A stretch of DNA of 64,000 nucleotides from Tessaracoccus timonensis (GCF_900343145.1 NZ_LT996886.1:1488001-1552000), one strand, 5' to 3'; shown: positions 34,773 to 44,099, counted from the stretch's first letter. The notes: generated from the sequence alone by a model not told the origin. Translations and numbers: made by a program.

Positions 34773-34840
34773 TAACAATTGGATAACTACCAGTAGACCC
34801 TACTTGACATTTGTTTGCAAGACTCATTTACTAATAATTG
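34773..34840. promoter_or_regulatory. Divergent promoter region between GH20 and the sugar ABC genes, with TAAYAATTG repeats
   Basis: On the plus strand TTGACA (34804-34809) with TTTACT or TACTAA downstream is the promoter candidate for the transporter. On the minus strand TTGCAA (34820-34815), 17 bases and TCTACT serves the GH20 gene. TAACAATTG (34773-34781) and TAATAATTG (34832-34840) are direct repeats flanking both promoters and may bind a common regulator, perhaps one of the ROK proteins. Confidence 0.5.
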
Positions 34841-34942
34841 TCCTAGGCAACGACGCCCACATCGGTGTGACGCTTCGCCTCGGGCTTCGCATCCCGCGAA
34901 ACTCATATCCGCAAGAACGTCTTCTCAACGAAGGAGAGAAAC

Positions 34943-36247
34943 GTGGCTATCAAGAAAACTGCTCTCGGCGCGGTCGGGTTGGCTACCACCCTCCTGTTCA
35001 CCGCATGCTCGGGTGGGGGAGGAGCCGAAGCTAAGCCTTCGGCCGACACCAATGGCGAAGGTAAAACCATCACCGTGTGGGTGATGGAGGGCGACTACAC
35101 CGATGAAACGCTCGGTGAGATCAACAAGCGCTTCACCGAAGAAACCAAGGCCAAGGTCGACCTCCAGGTGCAGACCTGGGACGGCATTAACACCAAGATC
35201 TCGACGTCGCTCGCCACGGATACCCCGCCTGACGTGCTCGACATCGGTAACACGCAGGTCGCTTCCTACGCGGCTAACGGCGGACTCCTCGACCTGACGG
35301 AGAGCAAGGACGATCTCGCGCAAGGTCAGACCTGGCTGGACGGTCTCGTCGATCCTGCCACCATCGACGGCAAGCTGTACGCAGTTCCTGGCTTCGCGGG
35401 TGCGCGTGCGGTGATCTACAACAAGAAGATGTGGAAGGAGGCCGGCGTCACCGAGGTGCCCACCACGTACGATGAACTCACTGCGGCACTGGACAAGGTG
35501 AAGGAAGCCAATAAGTCCACTCCAGACTTCTCCGCGTTCTACCTCCCCGGTCAGTACTGGTTCGCTGGCCTGCAGTTCTTGTGGGATGCCGGCGGTGAGA
35601 TTGCAACTCAGGAAGGCGACGCATGGAAGTCGGGCTTCGGCAGCGAGGCAGGGCTGAAGGGTCTCGAAGACTTCAAGGCCTTCCAGAACGCCTACTCGTC
35701 CCCTGCTTCTCAGACTCTGAACACGCTGGAGCCCGACCACAACCAGATCTTCGCGGATGGCAAGACTTCTGCGATTCTTAACACCAACTCGGCGGGCATC
35801 CTCAGGCTGAACCCTGAGCTCAAGGAAGAGGATCTCGGCACCTTCCCGATGCCTGGCAAGTCGGGTAACAACCAGCCGGTGATGCTTGGTGGGTCGAACT
35901 GGGCGATCCCTGCCAAGTCGAAGAATGCTGGCCTGGCTCTCCAGTGGGTCAAGATCGCAGCCAGCCCTGAAGTGCAGTCGGACTTCGTCTACGGAGTAGA
36001 CGGCTGGATTCCGAACAGCAAGGAGGGCGTTGAGAAGGCTGATTCGACGCTGAGTGACGTCAAGCGTGGATTCTTCGCTGCGGCACTCAACTCGAAGGCC
36101 ACCCCTCCGAACCCGAACTGGACCACCATCGAGAGCAATAAGGAGCTCGAGACCATGTTCCAGGCCATCGCCTCTGGTTCGAAGGACGTTAAGGGCGCAG
36201 CTGAAGCGTTCGACGCCGCTGCGGACAAGACGCTCAACGAACAGTGA
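34943..36247 (+). CDS. Sugar ABC transporter substrate-binding lipoprotein
   Basis: This 434-residue cluster B-type binding protein has a lipoprotein signal ending TLLFTACSGG. The mature part shows the carbohydrate-binding family pattern: TITVWVMEGDYTDETLGEINKRFTEET, PDVLDIGNTQVASYAANGGLLDLT, GKLYAVPGFAGARAVIYNKKMWKEAGV and PVMLGGSNWAIPAKSKNAGLALQWVKI. GTG start after AAGGAGAG. The neighbouring enzymes suggest it binds GlcNAc-containing oligosaccharides (compare NgcE-type proteins), but the ligand is not encoded in any motif I can read. Confidence 0.93.
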   Translation: MAIKKTALGAVGLATTLLFTACSGGGGAEAKPSADTNGEGKTITVWVMEGDYTDETLGEINKRFTEETKAKVDLQVQTWDGINTKISTSLATDTPPDVLDIGNTQVASYAANGGLLDLTESKDDLAQGQTWLDGLVDPATIDGKLYAVPGFAGARAVIYNKKMWKEAGVTEVPTTYDELTAALDKVKEANKSTPDFSAFYLPGQYWFAGLQFLWDAGGEIATQEGDAWKSGFGSEAGLKGLEDFKAFQNAYSSPASQTLNTLEPDHNQIFADGKTSAILNTNSAGILRLNPELKEEDLGTFPMPGKSGNNQPVMLGGSNWAIPAKSKNAGLALQWVKIAASPEVQSDFVYGVDGWIPNSKEGVEKADSTLSDVKRGFFAAALNSKATPPNPNWTTIESNKELETMFQAIASGSKDVKGAAEAFDAAADKTLNEQ

Positions 36248-36317
36248 TCATGCCGGTGGGCGCCGACAACATTGGTAGTCGGTGCCCACTCTCAATCCGA
36301 CTCGAAAGGCGAGCTTC

Positions 36318-37280
36318 ATGGCCGCTTTGTCCAAAACCGAACCGACGCTCAACGTGACTCGGCCGCGCAAATCAGGCTCCCCACATGAGCGGCCGTGGCT
36401 GCCACCTCTGCTGCTGCTTTCGCCCGCAGGGCTCGTGCTCATTTTCGTCACGCTCGCGCCCATCGTGTTCCTGGTGGGTCTGTCCATCACCGACTACAAC
36501 CAACGCAGTCTGTTTACCGGCACCTACAACAACGTCGGATTCGAGCAATACGCCAAGCTGCTGAGCGAGGGCGCCTTCTGGCTCTCGCTTCTGCGCACGG
36601 TGATCTTCACCGCGAGCCTCGTGATAGGCAGCGTTTTGATCGGTGCGTTCATGTCGCATCTCATGACGCGACTCACGTCGGTGATGCGATACATCGTCAC
36701 CGTCTCGTTGATTCTCGCCTGGGCAATGCCCAACGTGGCGTCATCGTTGATCTGGAAGTGGCTGTTTCAGCCGCAATACGGTGTGGTGAACTGGATCCTC
36801 ACGCAAACCGGGCTGTTCGGCGATCTCACCAGCAAGAACTGGGCGGCCGACCCGGTGCTGGCTTGGGTGTGCATTTGGCTGCTGGTGGTGTGGCAGGCGG
36901 TGCCTTTCATCGCGTTGACGCTCTACGCTGCGGAGACACAAGTTCCGATTGACCGAAAAGAAGCAGCACGCATCGACGGCGCGAGCGAATTTGCTGTCTA
37001 TCGCATGGTGGTACTTCCGGCCATGAAGCCGACATTCATGCTGGTGACCATGCTTTCCATCATCTGGGACTTCAACGTGTTCAACCAGATCTGGCTGGTG
37101 TCTGCCGGTGGTCCCGATGGTGCGACGAGCACCCTGGGCGTGTTCACCTACATCACCGCGTTCTCTGGCAACGTGCAGCTGGGAGCTGGCTCGGCCATCG
37201 CCGTCGCTTCCACGTTGATCCTGCTGGTACTCAGCGCCTTGTACATCCGCGACCTCATTCGTTCTGGAGAGGACCTCTGA
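36318..37280 (+). CDS. Sugar ABC transporter permease (MalF type)
   Basis: The 320-residue product from ATG 36318 (AAAGGCGAG upstream) has six hydrophobic segments beginning LPPLLLLSPAGLVLIFVTLAPIVFLV. The EAA coupling loop is RKEAARIDGASEFAVYRMVVLP, the docking site for the ATPase. It follows the binding-protein gene by 70 bases and is two bases from the second permease gene. With the second permease it forms the membrane channel. Confidence 0.94.
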   Translation: MAALSKTEPTLNVTRPRKSGSPHERPWLPPLLLLSPAGLVLIFVTLAPIVFLVGLSITDYNQRSLFTGTYNNVGFEQYAKLLSEGAFWLSLLRTVIFTASLVIGSVLIGAFMSHLMTRLTSVMRYIVTVSLILAWAMPNVASSLIWKWLFQPQYGVVNWILTQTGLFGDLTSKNWAADPVLAWVCIWLLVVWQAVPFIALTLYAAETQVPIDRKEAARIDGASEFAVYRMVVLPAMKPTFMLVTMLSIIWDFNVFNQIWLVSAGGPDGATSTLGVFTYITAFSGNVQLGAGSAIAVASTLILLVLSALYIRDLIRSGEDL

Positions 37281-37282
37281 CT

Positions 37283-38215
37283 GTGACTACGACGACACAA
37301 GACGCACCACGCGGCGGTGCACTTCCTCCGCAGTCTGAAACCCTGAGCGCCACGCAAAAGCGGCAGCTGAGAGTGAGGCGCCTCCGCAAGTTTCCGTGGA
37401 TCAGCACGCTCATCGCCATCATCTTCTGCATCGTCTGGATATTCCCGGTGTATTGGATGATCAATACGGCGTTTAAACCACAGTCCGAGATGCTTTCGTC
37501 GACACCTCGCTTCCTCCCCAGCGAACCCACGCTTGAGAACTTCGTTCGGGCTGTGACGCAGGCGGGGTTCCTCCAGAACCTACGGAACTCTGTCATCGTC
37601 GTCGCCGGGGCAGTGGTGTTCTCTATCGTCCTGGGGCTATTTGCTGCAGCCGCACTCTCCCGATTCCGGTTTCGCGCACGCCGTCCGGTGTTGATTCTGC
37701 TACTCGTTGTGCAGATGTTGCCAGGAGCTGCGCTGCTCATTCCGCAGTTCCTGATCTTCAACGAACTCAACCTGTTGGGAACGTACTGGGGCTTGATTTT
37801 TGCCTACGTAGCCGGCGTGCTCCCATTCTCGATCTGGGTCATGCGAGGGTTTTTCCTTGCGATCCCCATTGAACTCGATGAAGCAGCGCGCGTCGATGGA
37901 GCATCGACCTGGAAGGTGCTTACCCGAATCCTGTTCCCACTGGTGATGCCAGGCATCATTGCGAGCAGCGTGTTTGCCTTCATCGCAGCCTGGAACGACT
38001 ACATCGTCGCCTACACTTTCATGAAAGATCAGTCTCAGTACACGCTGCCCGTGTGGCTTGCATCGTTCACGACGGCGTCCGGTGGACAGATCGGCACAGA
38101 TTACGGCGGTCAGATGGCGGGAGCAACCCTCTTCTCCTTGCCGGTCGTCGTGTTCTTCATGATTATTCAACGCAACCTTGTTTCCGGTATGTCCGCCGGA
38201 GCAGTCAAGGGTTAG
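37283..38215 (+). CDS. Sugar ABC transporter permease (MalG type)
   Basis: The 310-residue product from GTG 37283 has a ~40-residue cytoplasmic lead and six hydrophobic segments (LIAIIFCIVWIFPVYWMI ... ATLFSLPVVVFFMIIQRNLVSG). The EAA loop reads LDEAARVDGASTWKVLTRILFPLVMPG. No ATPase gene follows; the next gene encodes a secreted enzyme. The system must therefore borrow an ATPase, most simply the MsiK-like protein at 16690-17787. Confidence 0.94.
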   Translation: MTTTTQDAPRGGALPPQSETLSATQKRQLRVRRLRKFPWISTLIAIIFCIVWIFPVYWMINTAFKPQSEMLSSTPRFLPSEPTLENFVRAVTQAGFLQNLRNSVIVVAGAVVFSIVLGLFAAAALSRFRFRARRPVLILLLVVQMLPGAALLIPQFLIFNELNLLGTYWGLIFAYVAGVLPFSIWVMRGFFLAIPIELDEAARVDGASTWKVLTRILFPLVMPGIIASSVFAFIAAWNDYIVAYTFMKDQSQYTLPVWLASFTTASGGQIGTDYGGQMAGATLFSLPVVVFFMIIQRNLVSGMSAGAVKG

Positions 38216-38242
38216 ATGGTAAATCCTCGAAGAAGAGAGAGT

Positions 38243-39820
38243 ATGAATATGGACAAATTATCTGGCGTATCCACGCACGAACCTGGTCAAGCACGACGTC
38301 GTTCGCGGTTGCGAGGACTCGTAGCAGCGTCCGTTGCAGCCGCACTGGCGGTGTGCGGCAGCATCAGTACCGCTCAAGCAACAACATGTGAACCAACGCC
38401 TGGAACCAGCGGGTGGTACACGGGCTCTGACGACACAGTCGACTTCAAACGCTCAGCCGATCTTGCCTATGAGTTCCTCGACGAACGTGTAGACATGTAC
38501 GGCACGGGGTCTGAGATGCGTCTTGCCCGCAGCTACCAGGGTGGCTTTTTCGACTCTCTTCCCGGAGGGTTCGTGTCGTCGTTCCTGTACGATGATGCGC
38601 TCATCATCATGGCCTACCTCGCCCGAGGCCTTCCCCAGGACATTGAGCGAGCTTCAGCCCTTGGTGACGCGTTTGTCCACATTCAGAACGAAGACCCGTA
38701 CGCTGACGGACGCACGAGGTCTTCGTATCAAGCCGATAGCCTCCAGGCTGGCGTCGTTGAGATCGGATCATCTTCGTCGTTTACCGGCAATCAAGCCTGG
38801 GTGGGCATGGCGCTGACGCATCTGTACAAGGCCACTGGCGAGCAGAAGTACTTGGATGCCGCGCTCCGCTCGGCAGAATGGATCGAGAAGAACGCAGCCG
38901 ACCGTGGGCACGCCCCCTATGGCTACACGGGCGGTCAGAATGCTGACGCCGTACCCTTCACGTTCAAGGCCACGGAGCACAACATCGACATCGCTGCCTT
39001 CTTTGGGCAACTCGCCGAAGTCACCGGCGACGCCAAGTGGGAAGAGCGGGCTGCCACTGCTTCTGACTTCATGAAGGCCATGGTGTCTGAACACGGGCAT
39101 CTGTGGACGGGGACGAACCCCGACGGCGTCTCCACGAACTACTATCCTGTTCCGGAAGATCCGCAGAGCTGGAGCTACCTCACCGCACTCGATGACGGCT
39201 ACCTGCCAGCACTGCAATGGACAGTAGACAACCTGCACGCACAAGACGGCGCCTACGAGGGCCCGGCGTTCAGCAATGCTGATGTCTCCAAGGTCTGGTT
39301 CGAAGGATCTGGGCAGTTGGCGCTGGCGCTTCGCCACGCCGACCGTGACCGTGAGTACACGGAATCGATCCTTCGCAGCATAGAACGAGCTCAGCGTGAA
39401 GCCCCTAACGGCGACGGGAAGGGCATCGTTGCTGCGTCCAGCGACGGGCTCGATACCGGGTATGGGGATCTCTACCACTCAAGCCTTCACACGGGCGCTA
39501 CCGCGTGGTACCTCCTAGCACTGTCGGGATACAACCCCTTCCAGGTGACGCAGAGCCAGCCCGCTGACGCTGCACCGTCGGACCCAGGCACGTGCGACAA
39601 CGGTGAGAACGGCGCCGGCGGCTCGGAACAAGGCTCTGGAACGTCCGCTGTGGACGGTTCGGAATCGACAACACCGGAGGAAGACCACTCCGGAACAACA
39701 GAAGCAGGATCGAACCCGACGGGCAAGACGCCAGGTCCGGGCAAGAAGGAGTCTGAGCAGCAAGTCGAGGGCGGTTTGCGCGGCCCCGGCCTTCCTACCA
39801 CCGGGTTGGGCATCCTGTAG
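38243..39820 (+). CDS. Secreted six-hairpin glycosidase-like protein with tailless LPxTG end
   Basis: About 525 residues from ATG 38243 (GAAGAGAGAG upstream; ATG 38216 abuts the permease stop and is less likely). The signal peptide RLRGLVAASVAAALAVCGSISTAQA follows a basic lead. The body has repeating helical pairs typical of (alpha/alpha)6 glycosidases: ADLAYEFLDERVDMYGTGSEM, SSFLYDDALIIMAYLARGL, NQAWVGMALTHLYKATGEQKYLDAALRSAEWI, NIDIAAFFGQLAEVTGDAKW. The family is not certain. A Gly/Ser/Glu-rich linker leads to GPGLPTTGLGIL and stop: an LPxTG motif without hydrophobic anchor or basic tail. It is four codons or so after the permease gene, so co-transcribed. Confidence 0.82.
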   Translation: MNMDKLSGVSTHEPGQARRRSRLRGLVAASVAAALAVCGSISTAQATTCEPTPGTSGWYTGSDDTVDFKRSADLAYEFLDERVDMYGTGSEMRLARSYQGGFFDSLPGGFVSSFLYDDALIIMAYLARGLPQDIERASALGDAFVHIQNEDPYADGRTRSSYQADSLQAGVVEIGSSSSFTGNQAWVGMALTHLYKATGEQKYLDAALRSAEWIEKNAADRGHAPYGYTGGQNADAVPFTFKATEHNIDIAAFFGQLAEVTGDAKWEERAATASDFMKAMVSEHGHLWTGTNPDGVSTNYYPVPEDPQSWSYLTALDDGYLPALQWTVDNLHAQDGAYEGPAFSNADVSKVWFEGSGQLALALRHADRDREYTESILRSIERAQREAPNGDGKGIVAASSDGLDTGYGDLYHSSLHTGATAWYLLALSGYNPFQVTQSQPADAAPSDPGTCDNGENGAGGSEQGSGTSAVDGSESTTPEEDHSGTTEAGSNPTGKTPGPGKKESEQQVEGGLRGPGLPTTGLGIL

Positions 39821-39826
39821 CCCCCC

Positions 39827-39842
39827 GGGCAGGCGGCTGCCC
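39827..39842 (+). terminator. Stem-loop after the transporter-glycosidase operon
   Basis: GGGCAG, loop GCGG, CTGCCC forms a 6-bp stem six bases after the stop. Further G+C-rich stems follow to about 39895 (GCACCATGCGGTGC, GGCAGCCGC...). Likely end of the 34943-39820 operon, without a T-run. Confidence 0.5.
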
Positions 39843-39987
39843 GCAGTACCGCACCATGCGGTGCTGCGCGGCAGCCGCAGGGTGTGTGCTGCCCGCATGA
39901 ATGAACCATGAATTGCAGCCAACTGATTCCTCACAGCATTGGGCACCGCGAATATCAGTTCGCCCAAGACAACTATGTGGAGAGTGC

Positions 39988-41103
39988 ATGAACCAGCTTC
40001 GGGTCACTGAGAAAGCGTCGCCGATGGACAGTAGGCAGAACAATCGCGCGTTACTGCTGCAGTACCTCTTCCACGACGGCGAGATGAGCAGGGCTGACCT
40101 CTCTCGGGTATCCGGTCTTACACGGATGTCCGTGTCAGACCTTGTCGCCGAGCTGGATTCCGAGGGTCTGCTGCTCGACCTCGGTACCCGTGCCCGGTCG
40201 AAGGTAGGGAAACCCCCTACCCTGATCGCGCTCGACGACAATGCTCGGCACGTCATCTCACTCAATCTCTCGGACGATCACCGAGTGACCGGGGCGCTGC
40301 TCAACCTTCGGGGCGAGATCCTCGAGCGTCGCGAGGCGGCACTCCGGGGCCAGATGGGTGAGGATGCAGCCAACGTCGCGCTTGGCGTGGCGAGGGACCT
40401 GAAGCAAGCGTCCAATGTTCCTGTGCTCGGCGTCGGGATCGGGTCTCCGGGCGTGGTCAACCGCGACGGTGTCATCCTTGAAGCGCCGAACCTGGGATGG
40501 GTGAATCAAGCTCTCGCTGAGCCCTTCTCTCATTCGCTCGGCGTGCCCACGCACGTCGCCAATGACGCTAATGCGGCCACGCTGGCCATTCATACGTTCC
40601 ATGAGGGCGGCGGCAAGAACATGATGCTCGTGCTCATCGGTAAGGGAGTTGGTGCTGGGCTGATCATCGACGGGGCCCTCGTGCAGGGCGACGCGTTCAC
40701 CGCGGGTGAGATTGGACACGTCGTGATGGATGAGGAAGGGGCACTGTGCAGCTGTGGCCGTCGTGGATGTTTAGAAACGCTGCTGAGCGTCTCGCACTTG
40801 GGTAAGCAGCTGAGTGCAGCCGATGTGGAACAGCAGCAATGCTTGCTGCGCAAAGCCGGACGCTCCCTCGGCGCAGCGCTCACCCCCATCATCGCCGCCC
40901 TAGGCATCAGTGCAGTCACCCTCGCAGGCCCAGCCGAGTTCATGGCAGACGCCTTGCGCGAGGAAATGCGATCGACCGTCGAGCGGCGCACGTTGCCTGC
41001 GGTCACTGGGCAGCTCCAGGTGGACTCGGCCACGAACCCTGGCGATCTGGTGCTGCAAGGCGCTGCTGCGCTGGTGCTCAGCAATGAACTCGGCATCTCC
41101 TGA
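39988..41103 (+). CDS. ROK family transcriptional regulator
   Basis: The 371-residue product from ATG 39988 (GGAGAG upstream) has an N-terminal winged HTH (LLLQYLFHDGEMSRADLSRVSGLTRMSVSDLVAEL, ~23-57) and a ROK domain. The ROK part keeps the sugar-binding pieces GIGSPGVV, NDANAA, GEIGHVVMD and the zinc motif CSCGRRGCLE. The phosphate-binding DxGGT is replaced by NLSDDHR, so it senses rather than phosphorylates sugar. It lies between the transporter operon and the ROK kinase gene and is a likely regulator of the island (inference). Confidence 0.92.
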   Translation: MNQLRVTEKASPMDSRQNNRALLLQYLFHDGEMSRADLSRVSGLTRMSVSDLVAELDSEGLLLDLGTRARSKVGKPPTLIALDDNARHVISLNLSDDHRVTGALLNLRGEILERREAALRGQMGEDAANVALGVARDLKQASNVPVLGVGIGSPGVVNRDGVILEAPNLGWVNQALAEPFSHSLGVPTHVANDANAATLAIHTFHEGGGKNMMLVLIGKGVGAGLIIDGALVQGDAFTAGEIGHVVMDEEGALCSCGRRGCLETLLSVSHLGKQLSAADVEQQQCLLRKAGRSLGAALTPIIAALGISAVTLAGPAEFMADALREEMRSTVERRTLPAVTGQLQVDSATNPGDLVLQGAAALVLSNELGIS

Positions 41104-41129
41104 AGCGCTGTATTCGAAGGAAGTGACAG

Positions 41130-42125
41130 GTGCATATCGGTATTGACATCGGTGGAACCAGCATCGAGGCGGTGGCAGTCGACGACGAGCTGTCCATTGT
41201 GCACCGCACGCGTAGCGCAACGAGGACGGGGAACGCGAACGTCGTGCATGGTGTCAAGGACACCGTGAAGGAGCTGCTCCAAGCTGTGCGCGGCGATGAG
41301 CATCACGTTCACCGCATTGGGATTGGTATTCCAGGCGTTATTGACCGTGCCGATGGCCGCGTAAGGCATGCAGTCAACCTCGGAGTGGAGGATCTCGCCT
41401 TGGGGCAGATCATGGCCGCAGAGTTTGACGCCGATGTGGTTATCGACAACGACGTGAATGCCGCAGCGTTTGGTGCCACTCATCTACTCGGCCTTGGGCA
41501 ATCCACCGCCTATCTCAACCTCGGTACGGGCATGGCGGCAGGAATCGTGGTCAACGGCGCTATCTGGCGTGGCGCTAGGGGTGGTGCTGGAGAGGTTGGC
41601 CACGTACCTCTCAAGGCCGACGGCCCCGTGTGCGCCTGTGGCCAGCGCGGCTGCCACGAGACTTATGCATCAGGCTCGGCGCTTACACGCCTGTGGCCTA
41701 CGACGCAGCCGTATCCAGCTCTTGACCTTTTCAATTGCGCGGATGCTGGTGACGAACGTGCCCTGGTGGTGAAAACCAACTTCGTCGAAGCTGTTGCGAG
41801 CGCCGTGCGGATGTTGATCCTTACGGCAGACGTGGAATCGGTGGTGATCGGGGGCGGCCTGAGTAACCTCGGGGAACGCCTCAAACAGCCACTGCTGGAC
41901 GTATTTCAGCGGTGGTCTACGCAGTCAGCATTCATACGATCGCTTGCGCTGGACTCTCGTACATTGCTCCTCCCCAGTGGTTTGCCAGCGGCAGCGGTTG
42001 GTGCCGCTCTCCTCGCTTGGGAGCCGAACATGGGGGTTCTCGGCACGAATTCCGATGATGCTGAGCGTTCATACCGTAGCCAGCAGAGCACTGCGGAATT
42101 TCCTACAGCAAGTGCTGATACCTGA
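41130..42125 (+). CDS. ROK family sugar kinase (probable N-acetylhexosamine kinase)
   Basis: The 331-residue product from GTG 41130 has an intact ROK kinase set: DIGGTSIEA (6-14), GIGIPGVIDRADG, VIDNDVNAAAFGA with catalytic Asp, LNLGTGMAAGIVV, GEVGHVPL and zinc motif CACGQRGCHE. No DNA-binding domain is present. It should phosphorylate the monosaccharide released by the GH20 enzymes, most plausibly GlcNAc, though glucokinase activity cannot be excluded. It is 26 bases after the ROK regulator and probably in the same operon. Confidence 0.9.
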   Translation: MHIGIDIGGTSIEAVAVDDELSIVHRTRSATRTGNANVVHGVKDTVKELLQAVRGDEHHVHRIGIGIPGVIDRADGRVRHAVNLGVEDLALGQIMAAEFDADVVIDNDVNAAAFGATHLLGLGQSTAYLNLGTGMAAGIVVNGAIWRGARGGAGEVGHVPLKADGPVCACGQRGCHETYASGSALTRLWPTTQPYPALDLFNCADAGDERALVVKTNFVEAVASAVRMLILTADVESVVIGGGLSNLGERLKQPLLDVFQRWSTQSAFIRSLALDSRTLLLPSGLPAAAVGAALLAWEPNMGVLGTNSDDAERSYRSQQSTAEFPTASADT

Positions 42126-42225
42126 GCGCGGGATATGAAGAGCCCAAACGTATCAACACCCTCCCAGGGTACGCCCTATTGCCGGTTGGCTAGGTTGGAC
42201 GCAGTTGTAAGCACATTTCGACAGA

Positions 42226-43428
42226 GTGGATGGTGAAACGGTGAAGGACGGAGTCACTGGGGGTGTTTCCAAGAGCGCTGACCCGAAGTCGATTCGTTTC
42301 TGGAACGAGCAACTCGTCATCGACGTGATGCGCAACCAGGACGAACCGCTACGGATCGCGGAACTGGCTGAGCTGACGGGGCTGACGCCTGCGTCATTGG
42401 GGCATCTCTTGCGTGGGCTCGAGGCCAAGGGCTGGGTTGCAGCAGCAGGCAGCCAGGAGCGTCGTCGAGGCAGGCCTCCTCAGCTGTTCTCGCTCGTGCG
42501 TCCCCAGGGGTGCGTGCTCGGCATCGATTTCGGCGCGCGCATATCGCGCATTGTGAGCATCGACATGCTGGGCGCCGAACAGGGACGCGCTGAGATTCCC
42601 GTGGATGAGCACGTCGACGGTGACTACCGAGCACTCAGCCGCCGTCTCCTTGACGAAGTGCTGCCGGAGAGGAACGGGCCCGTCTGGGCGGTGGGCGTCT
42701 CCTTGAGCGGCGAGGCCCATCAGCGCATGCTGCTGGACGAGTCTGCATCGGATACCAACGAGCAGATCACCGCATTGCGTGAGGAGCTTCGCGCTCGTGG
42801 CCTACACGACCACATCATCGAAGTGTGGGACGGTCACGCTGCGGCACTTGCGGCGCAACGGATAGATATGGAAGGCCGCGGCCGGGCCATGTTGTACCTG
42901 CACCTTGACCGCACTCCGAAGCTCTGCGCGGTGACCGAACGCGGCGTCTACGTTGGCGCGCACGGGCGGGCCGGACTCGTGCATGGGCGGCGTTTCGTGT
43001 CGATTCCTGACGGTTCCGGCAAGCCCCAGGCGTCCCTCGAACTGGCCTGTAATGAGGCGTTCGACCAGATTGAGCAGGCCGTCGCTGGAGACGCTGAAGC
43101 GCTATCGGCGGTGAAGGCATGCCTTGCAGCGTCAGGGTCGAAGATCGGGTTCGTCGCGGCGGTGATGGACCCCAGCGTCGTCGTCGTGGGCGGAGCGCTC
43201 TCGCCACTGCGAGACCTCGTGTTACCCGCGGTGAAGGAAGCCATCGAAACGCAGACCGGATATCCGATCAACGTTGTCGACTCTGGGCTCGACGAGTTTG
43301 GCGTCGCCACCGGGACAGCGTTCACTGCGTGGCAGAAGGCGTTTAGCCTGCTGATCTCGTACGACGCGGGCGCGCAGGAGTTCTCGGCCGAGCAGGTGCA
43401 CAAGCTCTGGGTGAAGCAGCCCTGCTAG
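42226..43428 (+). CDS. ROK-like transcriptional regulator with degenerate sugar-kinase domain
   Basis: The 400-residue product (GTG 42226; GTG 42241 also possible) has an N-terminal HTH (EPLRIAELAELTGLTPASLGHLLRGLEAKGWV, ~39-70) and the basic wing RRRGRPPQLF. The ROK domain is eroded. DxGGT is DFGAR, the His of GEIGH is embedded in RAGLVHGRR, and the CxCGxxGC zinc motif is absent. It is therefore not a kinase and may not bind sugar in the usual way. It has its own upstream region with ACCCTCCCAGGGT (about 42159-42171), a 5-bp dyad. Likely second regulator of the island. Confidence 0.86.
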   Translation: MDGETVKDGVTGGVSKSADPKSIRFWNEQLVIDVMRNQDEPLRIAELAELTGLTPASLGHLLRGLEAKGWVAAAGSQERRRGRPPQLFSLVRPQGCVLGIDFGARISRIVSIDMLGAEQGRAEIPVDEHVDGDYRALSRRLLDEVLPERNGPVWAVGVSLSGEAHQRMLLDESASDTNEQITALREELRARGLHDHIIEVWDGHAAALAAQRIDMEGRGRAMLYLHLDRTPKLCAVTERGVYVGAHGRAGLVHGRRFVSIPDGSGKPQASLELACNEAFDQIEQAVAGDAEALSAVKACLAASGSKIGFVAAVMDPSVVVVGGALSPLRDLVLPAVKEAIETQTGYPINVVDSGLDEFGVATGTAFTAWQKAFSLLISYDAGAQEFSAEQVHKLWVKQPC

Positions 43429-43457
43429 CGCTGCCGCACTGCAGCAGCGCGCCCCGA

Positions 43458-44099
43458 CTAGTACTGCTTGGGGCGCTGCACTGTTTGCGGGTCGAGGTGC
43501 ACGTCGCAGCCGGCCCAAAACTGGAAGCCACGCAAGATCAGCGTTCCGTTCGAGCCATCGCCCATGGCTGCTTTGTCGATGTCGTTGCCGGCCATGATGG
43601 CTACGCACTCGTCAACGACGCGCACGCCAGGCGGAATATAGATGTCGTGGCCGCCCATCACTGCGGACACATCCAGCGTCACAACCGCGCCTGGCCCCAT
43701 GCAGTCGCGCAGATAGATGTCGTCCCCACCCCAAAACGCAAAGGTGCGCATCCCGGGGGAACCGGGTTCCAGCACGATGTCGCGACCACTCAGCAGCGCT
43801 AGATGAAACGGGCGGTCCTCGCCGACGCGCGTCGGCACGTGACTGCCTCGTGCTCCAACGGCAGGAGCGCCGGCGGGCGCACCGTCGGACTGTGCGATCA
43901 GCGCTCTTCCCTCAGGAAGGTCGTCGATGAGGTCGTCCAGCTCGACGCGGTACTTTGCCTCGAGCGCTCGTTCCTGCCGCTTTTCAAGTTCGCTCAGGTC
44001 GAGCCTGCCCGCGGCGTGCGCCTCCTGGAGCACCATGAGTGCGGCGTTGCGGTCGGCGTCGCCGATGCGGATGCGACGGGCCGGAAGATCTTCGGACAT
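43458..44099 (-). CDS. DUF1707 domain protein with LiaF-like C-terminal region
   Basis: The 213-residue protein has the DUF1707 SHOCT-like domain at residues ~8-65 (RIRIGDADRNAALMVLQEAHAAGRLDLSELEKRQERALEAKYRVELDDLIDDLP), then a Pro/Ala linker and a strand-rich domain with repeated pattern (GMRTFAFWGGDDIYL, LDVSAVMGGHDIYIPPG, ECVAIMAGNDID). The latter is like the DUF2154/LiaF C-terminal region of envelope-stress proteins, but no membrane segments are present. It is convergent with the ROK gene, and the two share a GC-rich dyad near 43445-43485 that overlaps its last codons. Confidence 0.82.
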   Translation of the reverse strand: MSEDLPARRIRIGDADRNAALMVLQEAHAAGRLDLSELEKRQERALEAKYRVELDDLIDDLPEGRALIAQSDGAPAGAPAVGARGSHVPTRVGEDRPFHLALLSGRDIVLEPGSPGMRTFAFWGGDDIYLRDCMGPGAVVTLDVSAVMGGHDIYIPPGVRVVDECVAIMAGNDIDKAAMGDGSNGTLILRGFQFWAGCDVHLDPQTVQRPKQY

